Assembly: GCF_000178975.2 (NCBI RefSeq)
Contig: NC_015064.1
Location: 2,046,001 to 2,110,000, forward strand
Reading direction: 5' to 3'
DNA length: 64,000 nt
From: Granulicella tundricola MP5ACTX9
GTDB lineage: Bacteria; Acidobacteriota; Terriglobia; Terriglobales; Acidobacteriaceae
Shown here one piece after another: positions 57,343 through 64,000 of this stretch. Every line of letters starts with the position of its first letter. Position 1 is the stretch's first letter. The notes under the pieces are model-generated. The model was not told where the DNA came from, did not search any database, and saw only the letters and a list, made by a program, of their open reading frames with translations. Both the position numbers and the translations under genes were made by a program.

Positions 57343-59328
57343 TCAGCGGATGTGGAGGACGATGAGGGTTTCGTCGTCGAAGTGCTCTGTGCCGGACTGG
57401 TGGGTGGCTACGGCTTCGAGGATGGCGGCGACCATGTGCTTTGCGGATTGGGTGGCGGTGGGGTGGTGCTGGAGGAGGGTGCTGAGGCGCTCTGAACCGA
57501 ACTGCTCGCCGCGGGAGTTTTCCGCGTCTACGATGCCGTCGGAGAAGAAGAGAACGAAGTCGCCGGGGGCGAGCTGGAGGAGGGTTTCATCGTAGGTGGC
57601 GATGGGGAAGAGGCCGAGGGGGAAGCCTTCGACGGGGATGGTGGTGACTTCAAGGGCGTTGGTGAGGGACTCCGGAGTGCTGGTGGGGGTGGCCCGGGTG
57701 ATGAGCATGGGCTGGACGGAGCCGGCGTTGGCGACGCGGAGGGTGCGCGTGCGGTCGTCCCAGAGGGACATGAGCATGGTGACGTACTGGGAGTCGAGCT
57801 TGCGCTCCTGAAGCTGGGCGTTGAGGAGGCTGAGAAGCTGCGCGGGGGGCAGGCGGCGGGGGGCGAGAGAACGCATGAGGCCGCTGACGAGGGCAGCGTA
57901 GAGGGCGGCGGGAGCGGCTTTGCCGGAGACGTCGCCGAGGGCGATGACGGTGCGGGTGGGGTAGCCGGGGAAGGAGAGGTCGACGGTCGTTTCCGGGGAG
58001 GGATTTACGGTGGTCCGAGTGGGCGGGGCGTCGGGGTCTTCGAGATCGGGGTTGGGTGCGGGGCCGTAGTCGAGGAAGTCGTAGACGTCTCCGCCGATGG
58101 AGCGGGCAGCGTTGAAGCTGGTGGCGATCTCTGCGTTGGCGGGCTGGGGCGGGGCGGCAGGCATGAGGCGGAGCTGGACCTCGCGGGCCATGTTGAGGTC
58201 TCGCTCCATGCGCTGTTCTTCCTCGCTGATGCGCTGGTAGAGGCGCGCGTTGGCGATGGAGATGGCGATCTGTGAGGCGAGGGTGGTGAGGGTGCGCTGG
58301 TGGTCTTCGTTATAGTAGTTGACGCGGGTGTGCTCGAGATCGATGACGCCGATGACCTTGCCCTTGTAGATGAGGGGGACGGAGAGCTCGGAGCGGGTCT
58401 CGGGGTTTTCGGCGAAGTAGCGAGAGTCTTTGCGGACGTCCGGGGAGAGGATGGGCGTGCGCTGCTGGGCGGCGGTGCCGATGATGCCTTGGCCGAGGAG
58501 GACGGTGCGCTGGCGGATGACGCGTTCACCATAACGGGTGCTGAAGCGATGCTCGAGCTGCTCGGACTTGTCGTTCCAGAGGAGGATGGTGAACATCTGG
58601 AAGTCGATGACGCGTTTGAGGAGGGCTCCTATCCTCTCCAGCAGATCATCTGGGTCGAGGATGCTGGTGATCTCGTGGGAGATCTCGTGGAGGACGGTGA
58701 GGGTCTGGGCCTGGCGTGAGACTCGGGTGTAGAGGCGCGCGTTTTCTACGGCTACGGCCATGCGGGATGCGGTGAGCTCAAGCAGGCGCTGGTGGTCCGG
58801 GGTGAAGAAGGCGGGGGCTTCGGATTGGAGGTCAAGGACGCCGATGACCTTGTTTTTGACGATAAGGGGGACGGCCAGCTCTGAGAGGACGTGGGGGTTG
58901 GCGTTGATGTAGTTCTCAAGCTTGGTGACGTCTTCCACGAGGATGGATTTGCGCTGCAGCGCGGCCTGGCCGACGACGCCGCGGCCTAGCTTGATTCGCA
59001 TGCGCTCGATCTCTGTGGTGTGGCCGGTCTGGAAGCGCATCCAGAGCTCGTGGGTGCGGTCGTTGATGAGGAGGATGGCGAAGATGCGGTAGTCGATGAC
59101 GGCGCGGACGAGGTCTGCGACGCGGTGCATGAGGGTGTTGAGGTCGAGGGTGGTGTTGAGGGCGTCGGCTAGGCGTAGGAGGAAGTCGAGTTGGAGGGGT
59201 TCGACGCGGATGTTGGGCTCAGGGGCATGGGTGTGGAAGAGAGGGCGCGAGGGGGCGTAGTCGCCTTCTAGGGACTCTGGCGACTGGGTGGAGGCGGGGA
59301 GTGTTGCGGGTTTTTTCGGTGGTGCCAT
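57343..59328 (-). CDS. GAF-GAF-PP2C (SpoIIE-type) serine phosphatase
   Basis: 661 residues. N-terminal linker, GAF 1 about 60-200 (LADALNTTLDLNTLMHRVADLVRAVIDYRIFAILL ... VGQAALQRKSILVEDV), GAF 2 about 215-365 (LHEISHEITSILDPDDLLERIGALLKRVIDFQMFTILL), coiled coil (RISEEEQRMERDLNMAREVQ), then a SpoIIE/PP2C domain (NAARSIGGDVYDFLDYG metal site, ALGDVSGKAAPAALYAALVSGLMRS, FFSDGIVDAENSRGEQFG, DDETLIVLHIR). Dephosphorylates anti-sigma-factor antagonists in other bacteria; no STAS partner is near. Input ligands unknown. Confidence 0.92.
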   Translation of the reverse strand: MAPPKKPATLPASTQSPESLEGDYAPSRPLFHTHAPEPNIRVEPLQLDFLLRLADALNTTLDLNTLMHRVADLVRAVIDYRIFAILLINDRTHELWMRFQTGHTTEIERMRIKLGRGVVGQAALQRKSILVEDVTKLENYINANPHVLSELAVPLIVKNKVIGVLDLQSEAPAFFTPDHQRLLELTASRMAVAVENARLYTRVSRQAQTLTVLHEISHEITSILDPDDLLERIGALLKRVIDFQMFTILLWNDKSEQLEHRFSTRYGERVIRQRTVLLGQGIIGTAAQQRTPILSPDVRKDSRYFAENPETRSELSVPLIYKGKVIGVIDLEHTRVNYYNEDHQRTLTTLASQIAISIANARLYQRISEEEQRMERDLNMAREVQLRLMPAAPPQPANAEIATSFNAARSIGGDVYDFLDYGPAPNPDLEDPDAPPTRTTVNPSPETTVDLSFPGYPTRTVIALGDVSGKAAPAALYAALVSGLMRSLAPRRLPPAQLLSLLNAQLQERKLDSQYVTMLMSLWDDRTRTLRVANAGSVQPMLITRATPTSTPESLTNALEVTTIPVEGFPLGLFPIATYDETLLQLAPGDFVLFFSDGIVDAENSRGEQFGSERLSTLLQHHPTATQSAKHMVAAILEAVATHQSGTEHFDDETLIVLHIR

Positions 59329-59475
59329 TCTGGCCGATGATAGCAGCGGGGCGGGGGTGGAAAGAGTTGGGGGGACTCAGAGGGGTAAAGCAAGGCGTAA
59401 CGAGGATAAAACGGATAGAAAAGCGATAAGAGAGGAGCTTGAAATCTTCGGTCGACTCCTTCTCTTTTTTTCTTT

Positions 59476-59721
59476 TTATCTTTTGGGGCGGGCGTATTGG
59501 GATGTGAGGGTCTCGGCGGTCAGGTCTATGCCGGAGGATTTTTGGATGAGGGCTGCTATGGATTCGTCTGAGAAGCCGCTCTGGCGGAGGGCAGCGATCT
59601 CGTCCGAGAGCATGCCGATGATGGTGGGGAGGGGAAACTCCTCGGTCCAGGGGTTTGCGGCCGCTTTAAGTGCGGTCTGGGCGATGAGGATCTGCTCGTA
59701 GGCGTAGGTCTTGGAGGCCAT
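59476..59721 (-). CDS. Small hypothetical protein
   Basis: 81 residues from the ATG at 59721 (MASKTYAYEQILIAQTALKAAANPWTEEF); the upstream frame to 59772 is not needed. Helical, soluble, with LPTIIGMLSDEIAALRQSGFSDESIAALIQKSSGIDLTAETL, which looks like a UBA/CUE-type or regulatory helical bundle. Unrecognised. A long T-rich stretch (59456-59480) follows its stop. Confidence 0.6.
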   Translation of the reverse strand: MASKTYAYEQILIAQTALKAAANPWTEEFPLPTIIGMLSDEIAALRQSGFSDESIAALIQKSSGIDLTAETLTSQYARPKR

Positions 59722-59750
59722 GGCGGGTACACCTGCTTTCTGGGTGACGA

Positions 59751-59807
59751 GAACAAGCAACGACAAGGACAAATACAGGGGTTCTTCGCTGCGCTCAGAA
59801 TGACGAC
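59751..59807 (+). repeat. Composite hexamer/hairpin repeat, short form
   Basis: AACAAGCAACGACAAGGACAA, then ATACAGGG and the hairpin GGTTCTTCGCTGCGCTCAGAA with TGACGAC. Same architecture as 45081. Confidence 0.7.
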
Positions 59808-59819
59808 TCTTTAGAGTGG

Positions 59820-60581
59820 CTAGTAGCCAGTGGGTGCGGGCGTGGTGGGGGTGTGGCCGGCGAGCTCGGCCAGGATGCGGACGCTGGCGCTGGCTCCGAT
59901 GCGGGTGGCGCCGGATTCGAGCATGAGGCGGGCGTCTGCGAGGTTGCGGATGCCTCCGGAGGCTTTGACGCCGGCGCGGGTTCCGGCTACGCCGCGCATG
60001 AGCATGATGTCGTCCGCGGTGGCTCCGCCAGTGGAAAAACCGGTGCTGGTCTTGATGAAGTCGGCTCCGGCGGCGAGGGCGAGTTCCGAGGCACGGAGTT
60101 TCTCTTCGAAGGTGAGGAGGCAGGTTTCGAGGATGACTTTGACGATGGCTCCGGAGGCGTGTGCCAGCTCTACGACGCCGCGAATGTCCTGCTTGACGGC
60201 TTCGTAGTCTTCCTTGGTGCCGGACTTGAGGAGGCCGATGTTGAGGACCATGTCGACGTCATGTGCGCCGTGTTTGAGGACGCGGACGGTCTCGTCGCGC
60301 TTGGAGCCGGAGAGGGTGGCTCCCAGGGGAAAGCCGATGACGACGCCGACGTGGATGCCGGTGCCGGCGAGGGCTTCATGCGCGGTGGCGACCCAGGTGG
60401 GGTTGACCATGGCGCATGCGAAACGATGCTCGGCGGCTTCGTGGCAGATCTGGAGGACCTGGGCGCGGGAGGCGTCGGGGCGGAGGAGGGTATGGTCTAA
60501 CACTGCGGCTAGAGATGCCGTGGAAGTCAGGGTCTGCTGGGTGAAGGCTGCTGCATCGAAGATTTCGGTATCGGTGTTCAA
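59820..60581 (-). CDS. deoC: Deoxyribose-phosphate aldolase
   Basis: 253 residues. Class I aldolase splitting 2-deoxyribose-5-phosphate into acetaldehyde and glyceraldehyde-3-phosphate. [11 protein letters not shown], Asp110 (DVDMVLNIG), Lys177 Schiff base ([10 protein letters not shown]), Lys206 ([14 protein letters not shown]) and [16 protein letters not shown] fit. N-terminal 25 residues before LDHTLL are an extension. Next upstream on the strand is udgX (57 bp away), so it could share a transcript with the DNA-repair pair. Confidence 0.92.
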   Translation of the reverse strand: MNTDTEIFDAAAFTQQTLTSTASLAAVLDHTLLRPDASRAQVLQICHEAAEHRFACAMVNPTWVATAHEALAGTGIHVGVVIGFPLGATLSGSKRDETVRVLKHGAHDVDMVLNIGLLKSGTKEDYEAVKQDIRGVVELAHASGAIVKVILETCLLTFEEKLRASELALAAGADFIKTSTGFSTGGATADDIMLMRGVAGTRAGVKASGGIRNLADARLMLESGATRIGASASVRILAELAGHTPTTPAPTGY

Positions 60582-60638
60582 GGGTGCTCCTGCTGGGCCT
60601 TGGGTGGGCCGTCACTTTCTATCATACGAGGGTGACGG

Positions 60639-62204
60639 TCATGTAGATATCGTGGCTTGCCAGGCTTTGGCCAGGTCGTCGGTGAGGAACTGCTGGAGTT
60701 GCTGGCGGTTGGGTTCGTCGCGGGCGCGGAGGACCGCGCTGGGGTGGATGGTGGCGAAGACCTTGTCGGCGAAGGGGGTGGAGTTGAGTTTGCCGTGATC
60801 CTTCATGAGGGCGAAGGTGCCACCCAGGAGAGACTTGCTGGCTGAAGCCCCGAGGCAGAGGACGACCTTGGGCTTGATGGCGTCGATTTCGGCGAGGAGC
60901 CAGGGTCGGCAGGCCATGATCTCCGACATGCGGGGGCTTTGATGAAGGCGAAGCTTGCCGCGCTGGACGAACTTGAAGTGCTTGACCGCATTGGTTACAT
61001 AGACCTCTTTGCGGGGGATGCGAAGGTCTTCGAGGATGTGGTCGAGGACCGCTCCGGCTGGGCCTATGAAGGGCTCGCCCTGGAGATCTTCCTGGTCGCC
61101 GGGCTGCTCGCCTACGAGCATGAGGGCAGCGGTGGCGGGGCCTCGGCCGGGGACGACCTGGGTGGCGTGGCAGTAGAGCTCACAGCCTTTGCAGGTGGGG
61201 AGCGCTTCAGCGATGGCGCGGATGGTGTGGTGGTCTGGGACGAAGGGCTGGGCGGTGGGCTGGGATTGCTGGCGCTGGACCATATTCTGCACTCGCGTCT
61301 TTGACTGGGTTATCAGCGTGGGGAGGAGGGTGAGCTCGGGGAGGTTCTTCCAGTAGCGGACGGGCATCTCCGACTTCATTGCGGCGGGGTTGAGGCGTGC
61401 CGGGTTGAAGATGCTGGCGTAGTAGGAGCGCCAGAGGCCTTCGAGTTCATCTTCTGCGGGGGCGGACTCGCGGGGTACGCCGGGAGCGAAGGTCAGTTGT
61501 TTGGTGATGGGGTCCCAGACGGCGCTGGCGTCGGGTGTGAGGATCGTCCAGTGCATGATGGCGAAACGCTCGGCGAAGAAGGGAGCAGCCAGGGGGAGGA
61601 TGCGGTGGTCGGGCTGGTACCAGGCGATGAAGTGTTCGCAGTCGGCGTCCGGGGTGATGTCTTCGGGTGGGCAGGATTCCAGTTCGGTCTTGATGGGGCC
61701 GAAGGGGGTGGGGGTTTCGAGGACCAGGTGATGGGCGTGGGGGTCTGGATCGATTGGGATGGGTTCGTCGAGGACGGTGGGACGCTCGGATGGGTCGGAG
61801 GGTTCGAGGACCTTGCGGAAGCGGACGAAGGCGTGCATCTTGTGGAGGTCGCGCTTGACCTGGGATTCGAGGCGGGTGAGCTGGATGATGTCGTCGTCGG
61901 TCTCGAGGGCGAGGAGGTTGCGGTTGGACTGGAGGCGGAAGAGGATGCGGTAGAGGAGGTTCCAGCGCTGCGGGTCGCGGTGGACGGCAACGTAACCGGC
62001 GGCTTCGAGGAATGATTTTGAGATGGTGGGGCGGGGGAGTGGGGGGCCGGTGGGGGGCTCGTCGGCCTCCAGGGCCAGGGTGAGGGAGGTTGGGGCGGTG
62101 GCGTCTTGGAGGTCCAGCTGATCGGGGTGGTAGCCGGCGTGGAGTTGCTCGCGGGCTGTGATGCGCCAGGCTTCGAAGTCGGGGTCTATGAGGAGGCGCT
62201 TCAT
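60639..62204 (-). CDS. udgX: UdgX family uracil-DNA-binding/glycosylase with N-terminal DUF4130-type domain
   Basis: 521 residues. N-terminal about 1-280 is the DUF4130/TIGR03915-like domain (YVAVHRDPQRWNLLYRILFRLQ, YQPDHRILPLAAPFFAERF). C-terminal about 320-515 is UDG-superfamily: CKGCELYCHATQVVPGRG ([4Fe-4S] cysteines), MLVGEQPGDQEDLQGEPFIGPAGAVLD, YVTNAVKHFKF, KLRLHQSP (His in the place of the covalent UdgX histidine), ATIHPSAVLRA. UdgX cross-links itself to uracil in DNA. It lies 15 bp after the radical SAM partner, a widespread pair proposed to act in DNA repair or modification. Confidence 0.85.
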   Translation of the reverse strand: MKRLLIDPDFEAWRITAREQLHAGYHPDQLDLQDATAPTSLTLALEADEPPTGPPLPRPTISKSFLEAAGYVAVHRDPQRWNLLYRILFRLQSNRNLLALETDDDIIQLTRLESQVKRDLHKMHAFVRFRKVLEPSDPSERPTVLDEPIPIDPDPHAHHLVLETPTPFGPIKTELESCPPEDITPDADCEHFIAWYQPDHRILPLAAPFFAERFAIMHWTILTPDASAVWDPITKQLTFAPGVPRESAPAEDELEGLWRSYYASIFNPARLNPAAMKSEMPVRYWKNLPELTLLPTLITQSKTRVQNMVQRQQSQPTAQPFVPDHHTIRAIAEALPTCKGCELYCHATQVVPGRGPATAALMLVGEQPGDQEDLQGEPFIGPAGAVLDHILEDLRIPRKEVYVTNAVKHFKFVQRGKLRLHQSPRMSEIMACRPWLLAEIDAIKPKVVLCLGASASKSLLGGTFALMKDHGKLNSTPFADKVFATIHPSAVLRARDEPNRQQLQQFLTDDLAKAWQATIST

Positions 62205-62219
62205 GCTGGTGGTGTGATG

Positions 62220-63452
62220 CTACACGCTGCCGGTCAGGGCGCTGGTGGGGGCGAAGAGGTCTAGTTGGACTTCGGGTGTGGGTTCTGGGGTGGGGATGAT
62301 TGAGGAGGGTAGGTGATCGGTGGTGATGAGGTAGGGAAGGGACTGCTTTAGGCGGACGTTTAGCTTGCGGAGGTCTTCCCTGGTCAGGGCGTGGTACTTC
62401 CTGATGTTCAGGATTCGCTCTACGTTGCGGTAGCCTATGCCGGGGACCCGGAGGATGGACTCGCGGGGGGCGGTGTTGACATCTACCGGGAAGAACTCGG
62501 GGTGAGTCCTGGCCCAGGTGGTCTTGGGGTCTTCGGTGAGGCTGAGTTCTGGTTGGGACTCGGTGGTGAGTTCTGAGGCCTGGAAGCCGTAGAAGCGCAT
62601 GAGCCAGTCGGACTGGTAGAGGCGGTGTTCTCGGATTAATGGGGCGGCCTTGAGGGGGAGGCGGGCGTCGGCCTCCGGGTAGGGGGAGAAGCCGGTGTAG
62701 TAGATGCGGCGGAGCTTGTACTGGCCGTAGAGATGGGTGGCGGTGGTGAGGATCTGGCGGTCGGTGGCGGGGGTTGCGCCTACGACCATCTGGGTGGACT
62801 GGCCGGCTGCTGCGAACTTGGGGGCCAGCGAGGATTTGCGGCGGTCTTCGTCGGCTTCGTCCTTGCGGACGGCGATCTGGGACATTGTGGATTCGATGAT
62901 CGCGGATTTCTTTTCCGGGGCTAGCTGGACCAGGTCTTGCTGGGTGGGGAGCTCGATGTTGGCGGAGAGGCGGTCGGCGTGGAGGCCGGCTTCGTCTATC
63001 AGGAGCTGGGAGGCCCCGGGGATGGCTTTGAGGTGGATGTAGCCGCCGAAGTTGTGGACCTGGCGGAGTTGCTTTGCTACGGAGATGAGCTGCTCCATGG
63101 TGTAGTCGGGCGACTGGATGATGCCGGAGGAGAGGAAGAGGCCTTCGATGTAGTTGCGTTTGTAGAAGTCGAGGGTGAGGTTGACAACCTCTTCCGGGGT
63201 GAAGCGGGCTCGGCGGATGTCCGAGGAGACGCGGTTGACGCAGAAGACGCAGTCGTAGGTGCAGACGTTGGTGAGGAGGATTTTGAGGAGCGAAACGCAG
63301 CGGCCGTCGGGGGTGTAGGAGTGGCAGATGCCCATGCCGTCCGAGTGGCCGATGCCTTTGCCGTTACCGGCGCGCTTGGCTCCGCTTGAGGCGCAGGAGG
63401 CGTCATACTTTGCGGCGTCGGCTAGGATCTCGAGTTTTTCCTGGGTGGTCAG
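62220..63452 (-). CDS. Putative DNA modification/repair radical SAM protein (TIGR03916), probable CTG start
   Basis: 410 residues if it begins at the CTG at 63452. The family N-terminus EKLEILADAAKYDASCASSGAKR followed by GKGIGHSDGMGICHSYTPDGRCVSLLKILLTN is in frame upstream of the first ATG (63335), and there is no ATG, GTG or TTG before it. CTG sits after GGAG with 10 bp spacing. Radical SAM CTYDCVFC, then FLSSGII, IPGASQLLIDEAG, and a C-terminal helix-hairpin-helix-like AFAIGYRNVERILNIRK region. It is followed 15 bp later by udgX. A repeat element ends 15 bp upstream of the start. Confidence 0.82.
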   Translation of the reverse strand: MTTQEKLEILADAAKYDASCASSGAKRAGNGKGIGHSDGMGICHSYTPDGRCVSLLKILLTNVCTYDCVFCVNRVSSDIRRARFTPEEVVNLTLDFYKRNYIEGLFLSSGIIQSPDYTMEQLISVAKQLRQVHNFGGYIHLKAIPGASQLLIDEAGLHADRLSANIELPTQQDLVQLAPEKKSAIIESTMSQIAVRKDEADEDRRKSSLAPKFAAAGQSTQMVVGATPATDRQILTTATHLYGQYKLRRIYYTGFSPYPEADARLPLKAAPLIREHRLYQSDWLMRFYGFQASELTTESQPELSLTEDPKTTWARTHPEFFPVDVNTAPRESILRVPGIGYRNVERILNIRKYHALTREDLRKLNVRLKQSLPYLITTDHLPSSIIPTPEPTPEVQLDLFAPTSALTGSV

Positions 63453-63467
63453 GATCTTGCTTTCTCC

Positions 63468-63530
63468 GGGGTACGCCCCACCCCGGCAATTTTCTGTAAA
63501 GTCTTCAATCGATTGAAGTTAGGTCTGGAC
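63468..63530 (-). repeat. Dispersed element, copy D
   Basis: Minus-strand GTCCAGACCTAAC ... TTGAAGACTTTACAG ... GGGGTGGGGCGTACCCC, homologous to the core of copies A-C. It ends 15 bp before the proposed start of the radical SAM gene and may have replaced its original upstream region. Confidence 0.7.
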
Positions 63531-63916
63531 TTGGTTTGGACTGGCGCTGTAAAGTCTTAATTCTATTGATATTGTTGAGGTAATAGCCGCAAAGTATTCA
63601 TTGCAGGATGTTTATGGATTTCAAGCCAAATTGGCCTGCTACATCTTTCACATTAGACGCAGATGTCCAAGGCGAAGTGATGGCGAATGTGGAGTTGTTG
63701 AGGGGGTGGGAGAATTTCTCTCTTTTTCTATTTTACTAAAACGAAAGGGGTAAATACCCCAACTATTTTTGAGGGCTATGTTGTTCATTGCATGTTGGTT
63801 ACAAGATTTTTTTGTGTTCGGGGGGCTTGACACGCGAGTTTGGCCCATTTTTCGCGAAAAATAGTTTGTAGCGGCTGGATTTGCTTTATTGGCGCGGGTG
63901 CGGGAAGAATGGCGGG
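63531..63916. other. AT-rich intergenic stretch, no gene seen
   Basis: Lower GC than the rest of the window, with a second AAAGTCTT at 63553, short T/A runs (63709-63735) and a CTTGACACG at 63827 that could be a -35 for the partial gene at 63917, though no convincing -10 follows. No ORF of interest. Confidence 0.5.
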
Positions 63917-64000
63917 ATGATGATTCGGACGGGTTTGGTGTTGGGGATGATCGGGGCGGCGGCTGTAAGTTGGGCGCAGGCCGGGCCCAGGATGACGGCG
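63917..64000 (+). CDS. Start of an exported protein, cut by window edge
   Basis: 28 codons visible from the ATG at 63917: MMIRTGLVLGMIGAAAVSWAQ, a signal peptide with AQA cleavage, then GPRMTA. Identity not determinable. Confidence 0.5.
   Translation, partial: MMIRTGLVLGMIGAAAVSWAQAGPRMTA

Overview
The window looks like chromosomal DNA of a heterotrophic, GC-rich soil member of the Acidobacteriota, class Terriglobia (Granulicella/Edaphobacter/Terriglobus-like). The pointers are a tandem TIGR03435 'soil-associated' protein, a single-chain LptF-LptG permease, many families of short palindromic intergenic repeats, a plant-polymer (uronate) catabolic block, and a general gene style I associate with that class. 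This assignment is inference from gene content; no rRNA gene is present. One tRNA gene (tRNA-Asn, GTT) was found.

Layout. 1-5.1 kb: fused LPS-export permease, then dlgD, kduD and a RidA protein (minus strand). 5.2-9.9 kb: TIGR03435 protein, an SDR with its TetR regulator, and a secreted zinc-dependent phospholipase C-like protein. 10.0-13.8 kb: kduI-kdgK-kdgA (plus) and an alginate-lyase-family protein; with kduD this is a full route from 5-keto-4-deoxyuronate to pyruvate and glyceraldehyde-3-phosphate. 13.9-20 kb: a lone amino-acid-binding-type protein flanked by two copies of a 60-bp repeat, a phospholipase C/acid phosphatase-type phosphoesterase, an HTTM membrane pair, an orphan antitoxin and a ZIP transporter. 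20-35.5 kb: SSS symporter, a His-rich 11-mer-repeat protein, ctaA, proC, a truncated DUF885 protein, a degenerate sigma-54-type activator, a bacilliredoxin, a marR-fabF pair, murB, modABC, thrC and a receiver protein. 35.8-43.8 kb: tRNA-Asn, a CAP protein, WecG-type glycosyltransferase plus GDP-mannose 3,5-epimerase-like enzyme, split dipeptide permeases, a CorC-type protein and thioredoxin. 44-48 kb: thrB, a repeat-dense spacer, an EAL-HDOD protein and tdh. 48.2-53.7 kb: a tightly overlapping run of methyltransferase, TIGR04282 transferase, membrane glycosyltransferase, radical SAM/SPASM, winged helix, membrane protein and GT2, which is the best candidate here for an uncharacterised pathway. 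54-64 kb: amidase, outer-membrane barrel, GAF-GAF-PP2C phosphatase, deoC, and the udgX/radical SAM DNA-repair pair.

Two observations connect distant parts. First, a 45-bp element upstream of kduI recurs with four mismatches upstream of the SSS symporter, which suggests the symporter imports a uronate-pathway substrate. Second, the plus strand is G-rich at 0-20 kb and about 42.5-64 kb but C-rich at 20-35.5 kb, whichever strand the genes lie on, and the dispersed repeats reverse orientation in step. I read this as an inversion of about 15 kb whose right side merges into a compositionally mixed segment (36-42 kb).

All calls are from reading the sequence; no database search was run. Functions rest on recognised motifs and family resemblance.
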